From NCBI RefSeq assembly GCF_012933365.1, contig NZ_JABBVZ010000004.1:28814-92813 (forward strand): a DNA stretch of 64,000 bases, written 5' to 3'. The stretch is from Sulfobacillus harzensis (lineage in GTDB: Bacteria; Bacillota; Sulfobacillia; Sulfobacillales; Sulfobacillaceae). The first letter of the stretch is position 1. Every line of letters begins with the position of its first letter. The notes under the pieces are model-generated. The model had not been told where the DNA came from. It saw nothing but the letters and a program-made list of their open reading frames with translations, and did not search any database. The position numbers were made by a program, and so were the translations under genes. Below are positions 62,540 to 64,000 of the stretch, piece after piece.

Positions 62540-63193
62540 ATGAGCATCATCCAAGATAGTCTCAAGCCTGAAGTCCAACAGTTTTTAGCCGGCTCGGAAA
62601 AGGAGGTTACCGTCGACTTCTACCCGTATCCGGAAAGTCCGGCAAGCCAACCCATGCAGGAATTGTTTGAGGAATTGGCGGCGCTGGCCCCTTTCATCAA
62701 ACCGGTCGTTCATCAAGACCGTGCGAAGCCCCAAGGGGTTGAACAGCCGGAGGATGTCGAGGGACCGGTCGCCACATTGTCGGTTGACGGCGCCTTCACC
62801 GGCATTCGCTTTTTGGGCTTCCCTGGCGGACGCGAATTCTCCACGTTGCTCGCGGATTTGCGTGATCTCTCGCAAGGCCAGCCGACGGAACTCAGCCCCG
62901 AAACCCAAAATTGGCTTCGGGACCTGACGTCCCCGCTGCATCTGGAAGTGTTCACCACCCCCACCTGACCGTATTGTCCCCAGGCAGTTCGCCTGGCTCA
63001 TCAGATGGCTCGCGTGAACCCTGACAAGGTGTTGGCGGATATGGTTGATGCCCAAAGCTTTCCCAACCTGTCGGACCGCTATCAGGTCTCCAGCGTGCCG
63101 GCCACCATCATCAATGGTGAAGCTCAGCAAATTGGAGCCGCACCCGAAAGTCAATTGGTGGATGTCATTCGCCGGCAAATGGCGAGCGCATAG
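62540..63193 (+). CDS. Glutaredoxin/PDO-like thiol-disulfide protein with in-frame TGA in its active site (candidate selenoprotein)
   Basis: Two thioredoxin folds in 217 codons. The N-terminal domain (about 1-115) lacks a CxxC. The C-terminal domain begins LEVFTTPT, reaches TGA at codon 143 (62966-62968), and continues in the same frame with PYCPQAVRLAHQMA and YQVSSVPATII to a TAG. Related PDO proteins read TPTCPYCP here, so TGA replaces the first active-site cysteine, giving UPYC with C146 kept. The 74 sense codons after TGA keep family sequence, including the cis-proline strand. A SECIS-like hairpin lies just downstream. ATG behind AAGGAGGGATCGT. Alternatives are a recent TGC/TGT-to-TGA mutation or a base error; standard gene callers would stop at the TGA. 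Confidence 0.75.
62980..62996 (+). promoter_or_regulatory. Candidate bacterial SECIS element
   Basis: CCAGGC, loop AGTTC and GCCTGG form a perfect 6-bp stem-loop inside the coding frame. The stem begins 11 nt, and the loop 17 nt, after the TGA. The loop has G in its second position. General models of bacterial SECIS ask for an apical loop about 16-37 nt from the UGA and a G among its first two bases, so both rules are met. SelB binding is inferred. Confidence 0.6.
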
Positions 63194-63243
63194 ATTCATC
63201 CCGGACCTCCCTTCCGGCATAGATCAATCCGGGAGGGAATTGA

Positions 63244-63987
63244 ATGAAAAGGTTGTCCTTAGCGCTTTCGGGCGGCGGTCTATTGGGCGCCGCGCATTTG
63301 GGTGCGCTGCATTTCTTGGAGGAACGCGGGGTGCGCGCCCAGGCCGTCGCCGGAACCAGCGCGGGCGGTTTAGTGGCCTCGCTCTATGCCTTGGGGGTGG
63401 CCATGGATCCGGTGATCCAAGTTGGTCAAGAGGTGGCCGACCACCCGACAGACTACTTCGACTTAAACTGGCGCGGTTTGGTGGACGAGTGGATTCGAAG
63501 CCTAGGACCCCCCACCACCGGCCTGATTGACCCCCAAAAATTTATCCATGCACTGCTTAATCTGGCACCAACGGCCCATAACACCGATGACTGGCGCATC
63601 CCGACAGTATTGACAGCCGTGGATCTGGTGCAGCTTGAAAGTGTGGCCTTCACCAACCGCCCTGACGGCGGCCATCCCGCCCACGGACACTGGCGCATCG
63701 CCGCCCATCAACCCTTAACGCTTGCCATGCCAGGGCTTTATGCCGCCCCTCGGTTGGATCATGCGCTCCTGGTCGATGGCGGCGTCGCCGACACGCTGCC
63801 AGTGGACTGGGCCGCGGCGTTAGTCCCTGACCTGGTGGTCGCCATCAATGTTGCCGCTCCAGCTCCCGCCCCGGCTGCCGAAATCGGCATTTTAGAGGCG
63901 CTGTCGCGGTCGGAGGCTTATGCTGTTACGGCCAAGTATAAAATCTCCAATAACGACAACAACACTTCGCCAAAAAGGCCAACCTGA
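63244..63987 (+). CDS. Patatin-like phospholipase/hydrolase
   Basis: A 247-residue patatin-fold serine hydrolase of the RssA/YchK type. The oxyanion loop is SGGGLLGAAHLG, the nucleophile S39 lies in GTSAGG, and the dyad aspartate D178 in VDGGVAD. Such enzymes cleave acyl esters of lipids. The ATG lies after GGGAGG. The C-terminus seems short and reads KISNNDNNTSPKRPT before the stop. The +1 frame reads TTTTLRQKGQPDF to the window end, more like a patatin tail, so a frameshift near the AAAA at about 63939 is possible. The family call is firm but the 3' end is not. Confidence 0.8.
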   Translation: MKRLSLALSGGGLLGAAHLGALHFLEERGVRAQAVAGTSAGGLVASLYALGVAMDPVIQVGQEVADHPTDYFDLNWRGLVDEWIRSLGPPTTGLIDPQKFIHALLNLAPTAHNTDDWRIPTVLTAVDLVQLESVAFTNRPDGGHPAHGHWRIAAHQPLTLAMPGLYAAPRLDHALLVDGGVADTLPVDWAAALVPDLVVAINVAAPAPAPAAEIGILEALSRSEAYAVTAKYKISNNDNNTSPKRPT

Positions 63988-64000
63988 TTTCGGCAAAACG

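Noticed and set aside
63005..63193. Apparent separate 62-residue gene after the PDO-like fragment
   Set aside because: It is in the same frame as the upstream gene and holds the rest of its C-terminal thioredoxin domain. It has no ribosome site of its own, so I treat it as the continuation past the TGA.
1..64000. tRNA or rRNA genes, CRISPR arrays, insertion sequences, phage or plasmid genes
   Set aside because: I scanned for tRNA T-loops, regular direct repeats, transposase motifs and terminal inverted repeats and saw none. The window looks like stable chromosomal sequence.

Overview
The window comes from a GC-rich, endospore-forming member of the Bacillota. It carries spo0A, spoIVB, spoIIM, the full spoIIIAA-AH set and an uninterrupted sigK, and much of the gene order is typical of deep-branching Clostridia-like lineages such as Sulfobacillus or Symbiobacterium. 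That placement is inferred from gene content, order and base composition; no rRNA gene is present. Starts are often GTG or TTG behind strong Shine-Dalgarno sequences, and neighbouring genes commonly overlap by 1-20 nt.

Region 1 (1-14.3 kb) is accessory metabolism. It holds the 3' part of a spermidine synthase that converges on a PuuB-like amine oxidase, a SAM-I riboswitch controlling metY, an AcuB-like CBS/ACT protein, a small winged-helix protein, a DMT exporter, and a compact 4-hydroxyphenylacetate (homoprotocatechuate) operon. The operon reads gntR, dapA-like, hpaG, hpaE, hpaB, hpaD, hpaC and starts at a palindromic operator shared with a divergent ferredoxin-NADP reductase gene.

Region 2 (14.3-23.1 kb) has a TPP-riboswitch-controlled ECF transporter whose two ATPases and T component are one polypeptide, then galE-DUF423-PIG-L, spoIIM, a Nudix hydrolase, a two-gene unit encoding an Hfq-like Sm protein and an unknown partner, and a leucine-dehydrogenase-type enzyme.

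Region 3 (23.2-55.3 kb, all minus strand) is a long colinear core block. In the direction of transcription it runs yqeG, aroE, prepilin peptidase, aroC, aroK, aroB, gcvT-H-PA-PB, glyA, aroQ, efp, an acidic zinc-ribbon protein, spoIIIAA-AH, accC, yqhY, nusB, a TsaD-like paralogue, folD, xseA, xseB, ispA, dxs, tlyA, nadK, recN, a GT28 glycosyltransferase, spoIVB, spo0A. It joins shikimate synthesis, one-carbon metabolism, isoprenoid supply and mother-cell sporulation functions. accB and argR, often found in this block, are absent.

Region 4 (55.3-64 kb) is mostly plus strand. It carries sufC-D-S-U-B plus a Rieske protein behind a promoter with a perfect operator-like inverted repeat, then a DoxX-like membrane protein, sigK (minus strand), a two-domain glutaredoxin/PDO-like protein and a patatin-like hydrolase.

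The most striking observation is in the PDO-like gene. The first cysteine codon of its C-terminal CPYC motif is TGA, the frame stays open to a normal stop, and a perfect 6-bp hairpin begins 11 nt downstream with geometry expected of a bacterial SECIS. It is a candidate, apparently unannotated, UxxC selenoprotein.
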